A DNA stretch of 64,000 nt from NCBI GenBank assembly GCA_022565665.1, contig JAIUMI010000003.1:1-64000 (forward strand). The letters run 5' to 3'. Source of the DNA: Glycocaulis sp. Its GTDB lineage: Bacteria; Pseudomonadota; Alphaproteobacteria; Caulobacterales; Maricaulaceae. The first letter of the stretch is position 1, and each line of letters begins with the position of its first letter. Made by a program: the position numbers and the translations under genes. Of the stretch, positions 48,587 to 57,302 are shown one piece after another. The notes under the pieces were generated by a model that was not told the origin of the DNA, made no database searches, and was given only the letters and a program-made list of their open reading frames with translations.

Positions 48587-49646
48587 CACTTCCTTCCGTC
48601 CGCGCCGTCAGCCATGCGGTATAACCGGCCATCCCGAACAGGATGATCGCGCCTGCCTGGTGGGCGAGCGAGAGGCCGAGCGGCGAGGCCGAGACCAGCG
48701 TCCAGATGCCAAGCCCCACCTGCGCACCGATCAATACGGGCAGGATCGTGCCGGCCCTGCGCAAATCCTCCGCGCCGGAGCGCCAGAGCCGGAAGGCCAG
48801 CACGCAGCCCAGTATCGCGAGGCCATAGCCCACCCAGCGATGCTGGAACTGGATGGCGGGCAGGCTTTCAAAAACCGCCTGCCAGAGCGGCATGCCGGAT
48901 AGGTAGTCCGCAGGGAACAACTGCCCCTCAAAGCCCGGCCAGGTGGTGAAGATGCGCCCTGCCCCGGTGCCGGCCACCAGCGCGCCCAGTGCAATCTGGA
49001 ACAGGACCAGCCCCCAGAACGCCCCGGCGAGCGGGAACAGATGCCCGCGCTTCAACAGCGCTGTCTTGCCGTATCGCAGTTCCAGCATGGTCCACAGGAT
49101 CAGGCCGAGAATGGCAAACGCCATGATGAGGTGGGTGGCGAGCCGGTACTGGCTCACCGCGACGCGCTCTGTCAGCCCGGAGGCCACCATCCACCAGCCG
49201 ATCGCGCCCTGCAGCCCGCCGAGCGCGAACAGTACCCAGAGCCGCACTTTCAGCCGGTCCGGCACGCGCTTGGTGAACAGGAAGAAGAAGAAGGGCAGCG
49301 CGAAGGCCAGGCCCAGGAAACGGCCCAGCTGGCGATGGCCCCATTCCCACCAGTAGATGAACTGGAACTCGCCCATGCTCATCCCGCGATTGAGGAGCTG
49401 GTATTGCGGGATCTGGCGGTATCTGTCGAACTCTTCCTGCCAGCCCTGCTCCGTCATGGGCGGGATGGCGCCCGTCACGGGCCGCCATTCGGTGATGGAG
49501 AGGCCAGAGCCGGTCAGGCGCGTCGCCCCGCCCACCACGATCATCGCCATCACCAGAAGACCGATGATCATCAGCCACCAGAACAGGGCGCGGCTGGTTT
49601 CCGGCGCGGTGAAGGGCTGGGGCAGTGCGGTGTGGGCAACAGTCAT
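48570..49646 (-). CDS. ctaA: Heme A synthase (COX15/CtaA type 2)
   Basis: A 358-residue membrane protein with about eight transmembrane helices that oxidises the heme O methyl group to formyl for cytochrome aa3. Conserved parts: VVGGATRLTGSGLSITEWRPVTGAIPP, YWWEWGHRQLGRFLGLAFALP, YRLATHLIMAF, IQFQHRWVGYG and SLAHQAGA, which supply the heme-ligand histidines. The start at 49646 gives a short cytoplasmic N-terminus; longer in-frame codons are not supported. COX15 near rplM-rpsI is a frequent alphaproteobacterial arrangement. Confidence 0.95.
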   Translation of the reverse strand: MTVAHTALPQPFTAPETSRALFWWLMIIGLLVMAMIVVGGATRLTGSGLSITEWRPVTGAIPPMTEQGWQEEFDRYRQIPQYQLLNRGMSMGEFQFIYWWEWGHRQLGRFLGLAFALPFFFFLFTKRVPDRLKVRLWVLFALGGLQGAIGWWMVASGLTERVAVSQYRLATHLIMAFAILGLILWTMLELRYGKTALLKRGHLFPLAGAFWGLVLFQIALGALVAGTGAGRIFTTWPGFEGQLFPADYLSGMPLWQAVFESLPAIQFQHRWVGYGLAILGCVLAFRLWRSGAEDLRRAGTILPVLIGAQVGLGIWTLVSASPLGLSLAHQAGAIILFGMAGYTAWLTARTEGSVIPAR

Positions 49647-49797
49647 GAGGATACCCGGCTCATTCTGGGCAGAAGGGATTGCGCCGCTACATACTCCAGC
49701 GTGGCCCCGCTGCAAGCAAGGCGCGCGCTTTCGCCGCGCCTTTCGAAGATCGGGGATGGAAAACGGGGCTGGTCTTGCCATCACGTCCGGCCTAACC

Positions 49798-49813
49798 TTG
49801 ACGTAAACGTCAA
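49798..49813. promoter_or_regulatory. Palindromic operator TTGACGT-AA-ACGTCAA upstream of acyl-CoA dehydrogenases
   Basis: A perfect 7-2-7 inverted repeat 17 bases before the first dehydrogenase ATG. Its ACGTNNACGT centre resembles operators reported for LiuR-type MerR regulators of branched-chain amino-acid/acyl-CoA catabolism. The assignment to LiuR is by resemblance only; no regulator gene is adjacent. Confidence 0.6.
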
Positions 49814-49830
49814 ACGGGAGGAGCGCGCAC

Positions 49831-51009
49831 ATGTCGCTTGAAACATTCCGCACCGAAACCAGAGCCTGGCTGGAGGCAAACTGCCCTCCGGCGATGCGGG
49901 TGCCGGCCAAGGGTGAGGCTGATATCTGCTGGGGCGGCAAGAACTGGACCTTTGCCAGCGATGACCAGCGTATCTGGCTGGAGCGGATGGTGGAGCGCGG
50001 CTGGACCGTGCCCACATGGCCCAAGGAATATGGCGGAGGCGGCCTCTCCAAGGAAGAAGCCTTCATCCTCAAGGAGGAAATGAAGGCAATCCGGGCGCGT
50101 TCGCCGCTCGACAGCTTTGGCATCTGGATGCTTGGCCCGGCTTTGCTCAAATACGGCAATGAGGAGCAGAAGCGCGAGCATCTGCCCAAGATCGCACGCG
50201 GCGAAATCCGCTGGTGCCAGGGCTATTCGGAGCCGGGCGCGGGCTCTGACCTTGCCTCTCTGCGCACCAAGGGCGTGAAGGACGGGGATGAGTACATCAT
50301 CAACGGCCAGAAGGTGTGGACCTCCTATGCCGACAAATCCGACTGGATTTTCGCCCTGGTGCGCACCGAGGCCGACGCGCCCAAGCATCTGGGCATTTCC
50401 TTCATCCTGATCGACATGGATACGCCCGGTGTCTCCACCAAGCCGATCAAGCTGATTTCCGGCAAATCGCCCTTCTGCGAGACTTTCTTTGACGATGCGC
50501 GCGCGCCGGTGGCGAACGTTGTCGGCAAGCCGGGTCAGGGCTGGGAAATAGCCAAATATCTCCTGAGCCATGAACGCGCCGGCATCGTGTCGGACACGGT
50601 TGCGGGCGGGCTTAATCCCGTCACCGCTTCCCATCAGGTGGGCGAGGTTGATGAACACGGCCGCATTGCCGATCCGATCCTGCGCGGCGATGTCGCCCGC
50701 CTGACTATCGATGCGCTGGCCTTCGAGGCGACCATGCGCCGCGTGAAGGATGAGGCCGACCATGGCGAGGGTGTCGGCGCGCGCGCTTCGATACTGAAGT
50801 ATGTTGGCACCGAGCTGAACAAGCGCCGCCATGAGCTGAACATGTCCGCGCTGGGCTCTGATGGCCTCCTCTGGGAAGGCGAGAAGGAAGAGGACGGCGA
50901 TCCGGCCCGCAACTGGCTGCGCAGCCGCGCCAATTCCATTGAGGGCGGGACCAGCGAGATCCAGCTCAATATCGTGGCCAAGCGCGTGCTTGAGCTGCCC
51001 GGCACCTGA
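49831..51009 (+). CDS. Acyl-CoA dehydrogenase, catalytic-Glu-bearing subunit of a pair
   Basis: A 392-residue FAD enzyme. It has the substrate/FAD segments WCQGYSEPGAGSDLASLRTKGVKDGDEYIINGQKVWTSYADKSDW and the C-terminal motif SIEGGTSEIQLNIVAKRVL, whose Glu sits where medium-chain dehydrogenases keep the catalytic base. With the next gene it likely forms an alpha2beta2 dehydrogenase, as described for split FadE pairs acting on bulky acyl-CoAs. GGGAGGA precedes the ATG; a 7-2-7 operator lies just upstream. Pathway: beta-oxidation of an unidentified acyl-CoA. Confidence 0.9.
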   Translation: MSLETFRTETRAWLEANCPPAMRVPAKGEADICWGGKNWTFASDDQRIWLERMVERGWTVPTWPKEYGGGGLSKEEAFILKEEMKAIRARSPLDSFGIWMLGPALLKYGNEEQKREHLPKIARGEIRWCQGYSEPGAGSDLASLRTKGVKDGDEYIINGQKVWTSYADKSDWIFALVRTEADAPKHLGISFILIDMDTPGVSTKPIKLISGKSPFCETFFDDARAPVANVVGKPGQGWEIAKYLLSHERAGIVSDTVAGGLNPVTASHQVGEVDEHGRIADPILRGDVARLTIDALAFEATMRRVKDEADHGEGVGARASILKYVGTELNKRRHELNMSALGSDGLLWEGEKEEDGDPARNWLRSRANSIEGGTSEIQLNIVAKRVLELPGT

Positions 51010-51032
51010 TTTTCAAGAAGGCATTTGAACCG

Positions 51033-52157
51033 ATGAGCTTTGTGCTGAACGAAGAAGAACAGATGCTGCGTGACAGTGCGCGCAGCTTCCTGTCCGAAAC
51101 CGCCTCTGTCGCTGCCCTGCGGAAGCTGCGCGACGAGAACAACCCGGAAGGCTTCTCGCGCGATCTATGGGCCTCCATGGGCGAGATGGGCTGGTGCGGC
51201 ATCCTCGTGGAGGAAGCCTTTGGCGGGGTCGATATGGGCGTCTCTGCGGCCGGCTTCATACTGCAGGAGATGGGCAAGGAGCTGACCTCCTCGCCCTTCC
51301 TCTCCACCTCCGTGCTCGCGGCGACCGCCCTGCGCGTGGCGGGCACCGAGGCGCAGAAAAGCGCCTGGCTGCCGAAAATCGCGGAAGGCAAGGCCGTGAT
51401 CGGCTTTGCGGTCGATGAGCGTGCGCGTCACAACCCGGACGCCATCAACACGGTGGCCGCCAAGGACGGGAACGGGTTGCGTCTCAATGGCACCAAGCGC
51501 TTTGTCGCCAATGGTGCGGGCGCTGACGTACTGATCGTGGTCGCCAAGACCGAAGATGGCGCGCCCTGCCTCGTCATGGTCGACCCGAAAGCCGATGGCG
51601 TCTCTGCCACGCCCCGGCGTACGCTCGACAGCCAGGTGCCCGCCGACTTCACCTTCAAGGATGTGAAGCTGGACGGCGATGCGCTGATGAATGGCGCGCA
51701 AGATACCGGCAAGGCCATCGCCCATGTGCTGGATGTTGGCCGGGCCTGTCTCGCCGCGGAAAGCCTTGGCGTTGCCGAGCGCGCGTTCGACATCACCATC
51801 GACTACATCAAGGGGCGCGAGCAATTTGGCGTGCCGATCGCGAGCTTTCAGGGGCTGCAGCACCGCTCCGCGCACCTGCTCTCCGAGATTGAGCTCGCCC
51901 GCTCCATCGTTCTCAAAGCGCTGCGTACGCTGGACGAAACGCCCTCACAGGCGCCGATCTGGGCCGCTGCAGCCAAGGCCAAGGCAACCGCCGTGTCGCG
52001 CCTGGCGACGTCTGAGGGCATCCAGATGCATGGCGGCGTCGGCATGACCGACGAATACGATATCGGCCTCTATTACAAGCGCGCGCAGGCCGCCGGCGAA
52101 TTCCTTGGCGACGATGCCTGGGGCGCCGGTCAGGTGGCCAAGCTTTCAGGGTATTGA
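51033..52157 (+). CDS. Acyl-CoA dehydrogenase, partner subunit
   Basis: A 374-residue ACAD-fold protein 23 bases after the first. It shows the N-terminal ACAD helices (EEEQMLRDSARSFLSETASVAALRKLRDE), FTFKDVKLDGDALM and the late GGVGMTDEYDIGLYYKRAQAAGEFLGD. It lacks the EGGT/EGT segment with the C-terminal catalytic Glu, consistent with a non-catalytic or structural partner in a heterotetramer. Co-transcribed with the preceding gene. Confidence 0.88.
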   Translation: MSFVLNEEEQMLRDSARSFLSETASVAALRKLRDENNPEGFSRDLWASMGEMGWCGILVEEAFGGVDMGVSAAGFILQEMGKELTSSPFLSTSVLAATALRVAGTEAQKSAWLPKIAEGKAVIGFAVDERARHNPDAINTVAAKDGNGLRLNGTKRFVANGAGADVLIVVAKTEDGAPCLVMVDPKADGVSATPRRTLDSQVPADFTFKDVKLDGDALMNGAQDTGKAIAHVLDVGRACLAAESLGVAERAFDITIDYIKGREQFGVPIASFQGLQHRSAHLLSEIELARSIVLKALRTLDETPSQAPIWAAAAKAKATAVSRLATSEGIQMHGGVGMTDEYDIGLYYKRAQAAGEFLGDDAWGAGQVAKLSGY

Positions 52158-52169
52158 GTAGTTAGCTGT

Positions 52170-52310
52170 CATCCTTCGAAACGCTTCTAAGGATGTCATG
52201 GCCCGGTTTATCCGGGCCACCCATGCCTGGGGGTTCGCAGCTGACCGAAACTTGCAGGAATGGGTCCCCCGCACAAAGCGGGGGATGACAGCCCGGCTTC
52301 TCTACCACGC
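52170..52310. repeat. REP-like palindromes downstream of the acyl-CoA dehydrogenase pair
   Basis: The 190-bp gap holds short palindromes (CATGGCCCGGTTTATCCGGGCCA near 52198 and GGTCCCCCGCACAAAGCGGGGGATGACA near 52263). The second is the CCCGC...GCGGG ATGACA type common in alphaproteobacterial intergenic regions. Confidence 0.5.
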
Positions 52311-52347
52311 CACCATGCCGCCACAATTCGCCCCGACCCTGTAAACC

Positions 52348-52848
52348 ATGGACGGGCGGGCTGATCCTCACGGAAATGGCGGTGCGCTGGCGCGTGGCCT
52401 CATCGCGCTCGGTCTCGTCCTGTTTCCACCAGGCATTTTCCTGCCCATGCTGGAGACCACGCGGTTTCTTGTCCTGACCGAGCAGTATTCCCTGCTGGAC
52501 ACGCTCGCCGCCCTTCTGGCCGCGCGCGAGCTGGGCCTGTTCCTGCTGATCGGCCTGTTCTCGATTGGCACACCGCTTCTGAAAGCCGCCATTCTCATTC
52601 TGGTGCACCGCCTGCCTGCAGAGCAGATCACGCCCTATGCCATGCGCGCCATAGAGCTTTTGGGCAAATGGTCGCTCACCGATGTGCTGGTCGTGGCGAT
52701 CTTCATCGTCCTGTGGTCCAGCGGACCCTTTATGGGCGCGGCCAGCCTGCCGGGCCTCTGGTTCTTTGCCGCCAGCGCCGTATCGCTGATGCTGGCATCA
52801 GGCGTCATTGCGCGGGATGTCCGTGCGGTATTGCCTGTATCTGGCTGA
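52348..52848 (+). CDS. Paraquat-inducible protein A-like membrane protein (single domain)
   Basis: A 166-residue protein with four membrane segments corresponding to one PqiA repeat: ALGLVLFPPGIFLPMLETTRFLVLTEQYSLLDTLAALLAARELGLFLLIGLFSIGTPLLKAAIL and IELLGKWSLTDVLVVAIFIVLW. It lacks the N-terminal cysteine motif of full PqiA and no MCE-domain (PqiB) gene is adjacent. PqiA proteins serve lipid transport between membranes; the single-domain form is less clear. Start as given; ribosome binding site weak. Confidence 0.82.
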   Translation: MDGRADPHGNGGALARGLIALGLVLFPPGIFLPMLETTRFLVLTEQYSLLDTLAALLAARELGLFLLIGLFSIGTPLLKAAILILVHRLPAEQITPYAMRAIELLGKWSLTDVLVVAIFIVLWSSGPFMGAASLPGLWFFAASAVSLMLASGVIARDVRAVLPVSG

Positions 52849-52855
52849 AGAAAAA

Positions 52856-52933
52856 TGGTCGGAGCGGCGGGATTTGAACCCACGACCCCTGGTCCCCCAG
52901 ACCAGTGCGCTAACCGGGCTGCGCCACGCTCCG
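52856..52933 (-). tRNA. tRNA-Pro (anticodon GGG)
   Basis: A 78-nt cloverleaf starting CGGAGCG at 52933; D arm GCGCAGCCCGGTTAGCGC; anticodon arm CTGGTCTGGGGGACCAG with GGG; T arm GGGTTCAAATCCC; encoded CCA at 52858-52856. Confidence 0.96.
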
Positions 52934-52977
52934 ACTCGTCATGCGCCTCCGCAAGGGGGGTAAAGCGAAGGAGCGGT

Positions 52978-53007
52978 CTTATAAGCTGGCGATTGCGCGC
53001 TTGGCAA
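52978..53007 (-). promoter_or_regulatory. Sigma-70-type promoter of tRNA-Pro(GGG)
   Basis: TTGCCA (53007-53002), 18-base spacer, TATAAG (52983-52978), about 45 bases before the mature 5' end. Confidence 0.55.
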
Positions 53008-53027
53008 CACGCCAGAACAAGCTGCGC

Positions 53028-53489
53028 CTATCGGCGTGCAGCCAGCGCGGCATCAAGGCGCGACCGGGCCTGCTCCACCTTGGCCAATGCAGCCTCCAGA
53101 CGCCCGGCAATCGCCGGATCGCCTGTTACCTCTGGCGCGGCGTTCGAGGCGTCGGCTGATCCTGTCGGGGACGTTGCGTCATTGCCCTCGCTGGCAGGAA
53201 GCGGAGCCTGTGGCTCGCCGCCTTCGCCAAGTTCGATCACGGCGGACACGCCATGGTCGCGCAGATATTTCTGCACGCCCTTGATCGTATAACCTTCCTT
53301 GTAAAGAAGCCGGCGCAAGCCCTTGAGAAGCAGGACATCCTGCGGGCGGTAGAGGCGGCGTCCGCCCTTGTGCTTGACCGGTTTGAGCTGGGTGAACTTG
53401 GATTCCCAGAACCGCAGGACGTGGCTGGGCAGATTCACCTCGGCGGCAGCCTCGGAGATAGTACGGTAGGCGTCTGCGGACTTGTCCAC
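53028..53489 (-). CDS. MerR-family regulator downstream of ihfA
   Basis: A 153-residue protein with a MerR-type DNA-binding domain ([71 protein letters not shown]) and a low-complexity C-terminal half without metal-binding cysteines. In alphaproteobacteria this regulator regularly follows ihfA; its role is not established. It starts 26 bases after ihfA. Confidence 0.88.
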   Translation of the reverse strand: MDKSADAYRTISEAAAEVNLPSHVLRFWESKFTQLKPVKHKGGRRLYRPQDVLLLKGLRRLLYKEGYTIKGVQKYLRDHGVSAVIELGEGGEPQAPLPASEGNDATSPTGSADASNAAPEVTGDPAIAGRLEAALAKVEQARSRLDAALAARR

Positions 53490-53515
53490 CGGGAAGACCT
53501 TGTTTCGGCGGAACG

Positions 53516-53818
53516 CTATCTGGACAGGGCGCCGTCAATGCGTTCCTTGAGCACCTGGGAAGGCTTGAAGACGAGCACGCGGCGCGGCTCGATCGGCACT
53601 TCCTGGCCGGTTTTCGGATTGCGCCCTATCCGGCCATTCTTGTCCCGCAGCTGGAAGGAGCCGAAGGAGGAGAGCTTGACAGTCTCGCCCTGCACCAGCG
53701 TATCGGAAATCATGTCGAGCACGGATTCAACCAGCGCGGCGGATTCCTGCCGTGAAAGACCTACATCGCGGTGAACGGCATCGGCCAGATCTGCACGCGT
53801 AAGCGTCTTGCCTGTCAT
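53516..53818 (-). CDS. ihfA: Integration host factor subunit alpha
   Basis: A 100-residue DNA-bending protein: [90 protein letters not shown], with the intercalating Pro in GRNPKTG. The start at 53818 follows GGGGAG; an upstream ATG at 53866 adds 16 unlike residues and is rejected. IHF alpha pairs with beta, encoded elsewhere. Confidence 0.96.
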   Translation of the reverse strand: MTGKTLTRADLADAVHRDVGLSRQESAALVESVLDMISDTLVQGETVKLSSFGSFQLRDKNGRIGRNPKTGQEVPIEPRRVLVFKPSQVLKERIDGALSR

Positions 53819-53900
53819 CGAAATCTCCCCGTTCTGACTGCCCGGTTGTGACGTTATGCCGGGCATGGCGCGCCGGTCAATGTTAACTAAAGATTTATAG

Positions 53901-54863
53901 TCAATATCGCGCTAATGCCGCGCCCCAGGTGAAGCCGCCGCCCAGCGCTTCCATCAGCACCAGATCGCCGCGCTTGATGCGTCCATCCTGCACCGCAGCG
54001 TCGAAAGCCAGCGGAATGGATGCAGCCGATGTATTGCCGTGGCGCCCCACGGTGGAGATCACTTTCTCCACCGGGATGGCGAGCTTCTTCGCGACGCCTT
54101 CGAGAATGCGCTGATTGGCCTGATGGGGTACGAACCAGTCGATGTCGCTGATCGGGACGCCCGCCATGCCGGCCAGCTCTTCCATGGAGCCCGCGATCTT
54201 GCCTACCGCATGGCGGAAGACCTGATTGCCCTGCATGCGCAGATGACCCACCGTCTTGGTGCGCGACGGGCCGCCATCGACATAAAGCAGGTCGCAGAAC
54301 TGGCCGTCAGAGCGCAGATGGGTCTTGATCAGCCCCTCGCCTTCGCCCCCGGCAGACAGCACCATCGCCCCTGCCCCGTCGCCAAACAGGACGCACGTGG
54401 TGCGGTCAGTCCAGTCGAGGATACGCGAGAAGGTCTCTGCGCCAATCACCAGTGCGTTCGTGGCCTGCCCTGCCTTGATGAAATTGTCCGCCACCGCGAG
54501 CGCGTAGAGGAAGCCGGAGCACACCGCGTGCACGTCAAACGCCGCGCCGTGATGGATGCCGAGCTTGTGCTGCACGATGGTGGCGGTGGCGGGGAAGGTC
54601 AGATCCGGCGTGGCGGTGGCCACGATGATCAGATCGATGTTCTCCGTGCCAAGGCCCGCATGCGCCAGCGCGGCGCGCGAGGCCTCCACCGCGAGATCAG
54701 AGGTATATTCGTCATCGGCGGCGATATGGCGCTGGGCAATGCCGGTACGCTCGCGGATCCACTCATCGGAGGTGTCCACCAGAGCGGACATGTCCGCATT
54801 GGTCATGATGCGGGTGGGCAGATAGGTGCCGATACCGGCAATGCGAGAACGGTGCTGTGTCAC
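53901..54863 (-). CDS. fabH: Beta-ketoacyl-ACP synthase III
   Basis: A 320-residue enzyme that starts fatty acid synthesis by condensing acetyl-CoA with malonyl-ACP. The catalytic Cys is in [16 protein letters not shown], His in [10 protein letters not shown] and Asn in [14 protein letters not shown]. Its ATG overlaps the plsX stop (ATGA). Part of the plsX-fabH-ihfA-merR group. Confidence 0.96.
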   Translation of the reverse strand: MTQHRSRIAGIGTYLPTRIMTNADMSALVDTSDEWIRERTGIAQRHIAADDEYTSDLAVEASRAALAHAGLGTENIDLIIVATATPDLTFPATATIVQHKLGIHHGAAFDVHAVCSGFLYALAVADNFIKAGQATNALVIGAETFSRILDWTDRTTCVLFGDGAGAMVLSAGGEGEGLIKTHLRSDGQFCDLLYVDGGPSRTKTVGHLRMQGNQVFRHAVGKIAGSMEELAGMAGVPISDIDWFVPHQANQRILEGVAKKLAIPVEKVISTVGRHGNTSAASIPLAFDAAVQDGRIKRGDLVLMEALGGGFTWGAALARY

Positions 54864-55936
54864 GCCGTCTCCTGTTGAAGCGCAGCCTGTCCGGTTTCGC
54901 TGTCTTCCTCCTGGGCTGCGGCCAGAAGGGAGAGATTGTGTTCGATCTGGTTCAGGAAGGCGCTGTCAGCCATTTCCAGCGCGATACGCAGGGCCGTCGC
55001 GAAACCGGCCGCATCCGTGCCGCCATGGCTTTTGACCACGATACCATTAAGCCCCAGGAACACGCCGCCATTGACGCTGTTCGGGTCCATCTTCGCGCGC
55101 AGCTGATCGAGCGCGCCAAGCTGGAGGAGAGCTGCACCCGCCTTGGCGATGACAGAGCTGGTCAGCGCCTCGCGCACCCAGCCGGCCACCAGCCGGGCGG
55201 TGCCTTCAGCCGTCTTCAGCGCCACATTGCCCGTAAAGCCGTCCGTGACCACGACATCGGTGGTTCCAAGGGAAATGTCATTGCCTTCCACAAAGCCACG
55301 ATAGTCCATCTCAAGGCCGGCCGAGCGCAGAAGCTGGTCGGCATCGCGTACCACCCCGTTACCTTTGAGCTCCTCCTGGCCCACATTCAGCAGACCCACC
55401 GTGGGACGCTCCACGCTGTGAAGCGCGCGGTGGAAGGCCTCGCCCATAATGGCGAATTCGACGAGCTGGGCAGGCGGGCATTCCACGTTCGCGCCGACAT
55501 CCAGCACGGTGGTAAAGCCCTTCGGGCCGGGCCAGCTCGCGGCAATGGCCGGGCGGTGCACGCCCTTTTTCATCCGCAGTATGACCTTGGAGATAGCCAT
55601 CAGCGCGCCGGTATTGCCGGCTGAAACGGCCACATGGGCCTCACCGCTGCGAATGGCCTCGACCGCATTCCACATGGACGATCCGCGCGAGCGCCGCACC
55701 GCCTCGGACGGCTTGGCGGACATGTCCACTTCGCTGTCGGTATGGCGGATCTCGCACAGGGCTGACAGGCCCTTGTGCGCATCGACCAGCGGTTTGAGCT
55801 GCGCTTCGTCTCCATGCAGCAGCAGCCGGACCTGCCGCTTGCGGCCTTTGAAGAACAGCGCAGCGCCGTCCACTACAGCCTGCGGCGCATGATCGCCGCC
55901 CATCGCGTCAAGGGAAAGAACCAGCGGTGATGTCAT
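54860..55936 (-). CDS. plsX: Phosphate acyltransferase PlsX
   Basis: A 358-residue peripheral enzyme making acyl-phosphate from acyl-ACP for phospholipid synthesis. Marks: [60 protein letters not shown] and [21 protein letters not shown]. The start at 55936 ([14 protein letters not shown]) is standard; an in-frame ATG further upstream is not. A YceD/DUF177 gene normally found upstream in this group is absent here. Confidence 0.95.
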   Translation of the reverse strand: MTSPLVLSLDAMGGDHAPQAVVDGAALFFKGRKRQVRLLLHGDEAQLKPLVDAHKGLSALCEIRHTDSEVDMSAKPSEAVRRSRGSSMWNAVEAIRSGEAHVAVSAGNTGALMAISKVILRMKKGVHRPAIAASWPGPKGFTTVLDVGANVECPPAQLVEFAIMGEAFHRALHSVERPTVGLLNVGQEELKGNGVVRDADQLLRSAGLEMDYRGFVEGNDISLGTTDVVVTDGFTGNVALKTAEGTARLVAGWVREALTSSVIAKAGAALLQLGALDQLRAKMDPNSVNGGVFLGLNGIVVKSHGGTDAAGFATALRIALEMADSAFLNQIEHNLSLLAAAQEEDSETGQAALQQETA

Positions 55937-56061
55937 AAACCGATCCGAAAAAGACAATCCTGCCCCCCGCCGGGCAAAATCGGTCAGCCTGCCCGCCGTG
56001 AAGGCCCGCAACTTACCGATTGAACGCAATGATGCAACACGCGGGCGCGCTGACAGAGCGC

Positions 56062-56604
56062 TCAGCGGGCACCCTGCAGCACGGGAAGGCGCGCTGCCTG
56101 GAACGCGTCCATCGGCGTTCCGGCCAGACGGGCATCGGCTGCCATTGCGTAGTCCGCAAGGCGGCTGGCGGCGGATTCCCGCTCCGGGGCGCTGTCGAAG
56201 AGATTGCGCCAGAGCGCGTCTTTCAGCGCCGCCGCATCACCTGCTTTCAGGGCGGTGTCATAGGCGGCCGCGCGCCCATAGAACGCCTCGGCCATGGCCT
56301 TGATCTTCTTGCCGACACTCAAGTCCCCGATACCCATTTCCCGCAAGGCGGCGTCCATGTCGTCAAACATGCGGGCAAACAGCGCCTGGGCGAGGCGCTG
56401 GCCCTCCTCGCCTTCACCGCGCAGATGACGCATGATCAGAGAGGCGTGGAGCACGATCAGGTCAAAGCGTCCATCGACCGTGTCCGGCGCGCCCTCATCG
56501 CCATACAGGGAAGGCTCCCGCGCCCGCTCCAGCATGGCCCGGTAAAGCGCGGCGGCCTGCGCCTTGACGGGGTCCTTGCGGAACAGTTTCAGCAAAGATG
56601 GCAT
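56062..56604 (-). CDS. Ubiquinol-cytochrome c chaperone (Cbp3-like)
   Basis: A 180-residue protein of the ubiquinol-cytochrome c chaperone family: AAALYRAMLERAREPSLYGDEGAPDTVDGRFDLIVLHASLIMRHL and FARMFDDMDAALREMGIGDLSVGKKIKAMAEAFYGRAAAY. Family members help assemble cytochrome b of complex III. The start at 56604 follows GGGAG. Divergent from bamE, in the same direction as plsX, as in other alphaproteobacteria. Confidence 0.9.
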   Translation of the reverse strand: MPSLLKLFRKDPVKAQAAALYRAMLERAREPSLYGDEGAPDTVDGRFDLIVLHASLIMRHLRGEGEEGQRLAQALFARMFDDMDAALREMGIGDLSVGKKIKAMAEAFYGRAAAYDTALKAGDAAALKDALWRNLFDSAPERESAASRLADYAMAADARLAGTPMDAFQAARLPVLQGAR

Positions 56605-56724
56605 TGGGTACTCCCTGAAGGCGGGACTGGACGTTAGACTGTGCGACAGGTAGGTCAAAAGAGCGGCACATGCCAGCGCGCGTGCTGCCGCACCTGCCGG
56701 CAAGGCTTTGGAGGCCAGAACCGA

Positions 56725-57225
56725 ATGAATCGCAAGTCCCTGCGCATGCTGACCGTGGCGGGCATCACGCTCGGCGCGCTTGTCATCACCGCCTGCAACC
56801 CGACCCTGCGCACGCATGGCTACCGCTATACCGATGGCGAAGTGCCGGAAATTCTTGTCGGCGAGGACAGCGAGGCCACGGTGCTGGCAACGCTCGGCAG
56901 CCCGTCAGTGCGCGGCACGTTTGAAGAGAACACCTGGTACTACATCACCGATACGCGCGAATACCTGTCCTATTTGCGCCCGAACACGCTGGCACGGCGC
57001 GTCATCGCCATCCAGTTCGACGAGAACGGGACGGTGGCACACGTGGAGGAGTTCGACGCTTCCGACTCGCGCCGCGTGAGCTATGTCTCGCGTACCACGC
57101 CCACACGCGGGCGCGAGCTGACCATTATCGAGCAGGTGCTGGGCAATGTCGGCCGTCTGCCGACTGACCAGATTTCGGGCCAGGAAAATCTGCCCGGTGG
57201 TGCGGGCGGTCCGCGCCGGCAGTAG
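56725..57225 (+). CDS. bamE: Outer-membrane assembly lipoprotein BamE (SmpA/OmlA)
   Basis: A 166-residue lipoprotein: signal with lipobox ITAC (Cys24) and the SmpA/OmlA fold (VPEILVGEDSEATVLATLGSPSVRGTFEENTWYYITDTREYLSYLRPNTLARRVIAIQFDENGTVAHVEEF). It is a component of the BAM complex inserting outer-membrane proteins. The start at 56725 follows GGAGG at 10 bases. Its C-terminal tail (about 35 residues) is Gly/Pro-rich. Confidence 0.93.
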   Translation: MNRKSLRMLTVAGITLGALVITACNPTLRTHGYRYTDGEVPEILVGEDSEATVLATLGSPSVRGTFEENTWYYITDTREYLSYLRPNTLARRVIAIQFDENGTVAHVEEFDASDSRRVSYVSRTTPTRGRELTIIEQVLGNVGRLPTDQISGQENLPGGAGGPRRQ

Positions 57226-57254
57226 CGGCTTACCTTGACATTCCAGACATGAAA

Positions 57255-57282
57255 AAAGCCCCGGCATCGCTGCCGGGGCTTT
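57255..57282. terminator. Bidirectional intrinsic terminator between bamE and hppA
   Basis: Perfect 12-bp arms AAAGCCCCGGCA and TGCCGGGGCTTT with a TCGC loop, preceded by an A run and followed by TTTCTT. Serves both convergent genes. Confidence 0.9.
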
Positions 57283-57302
57283 CTTGGTTGCTATCGAGGC
57301 GG

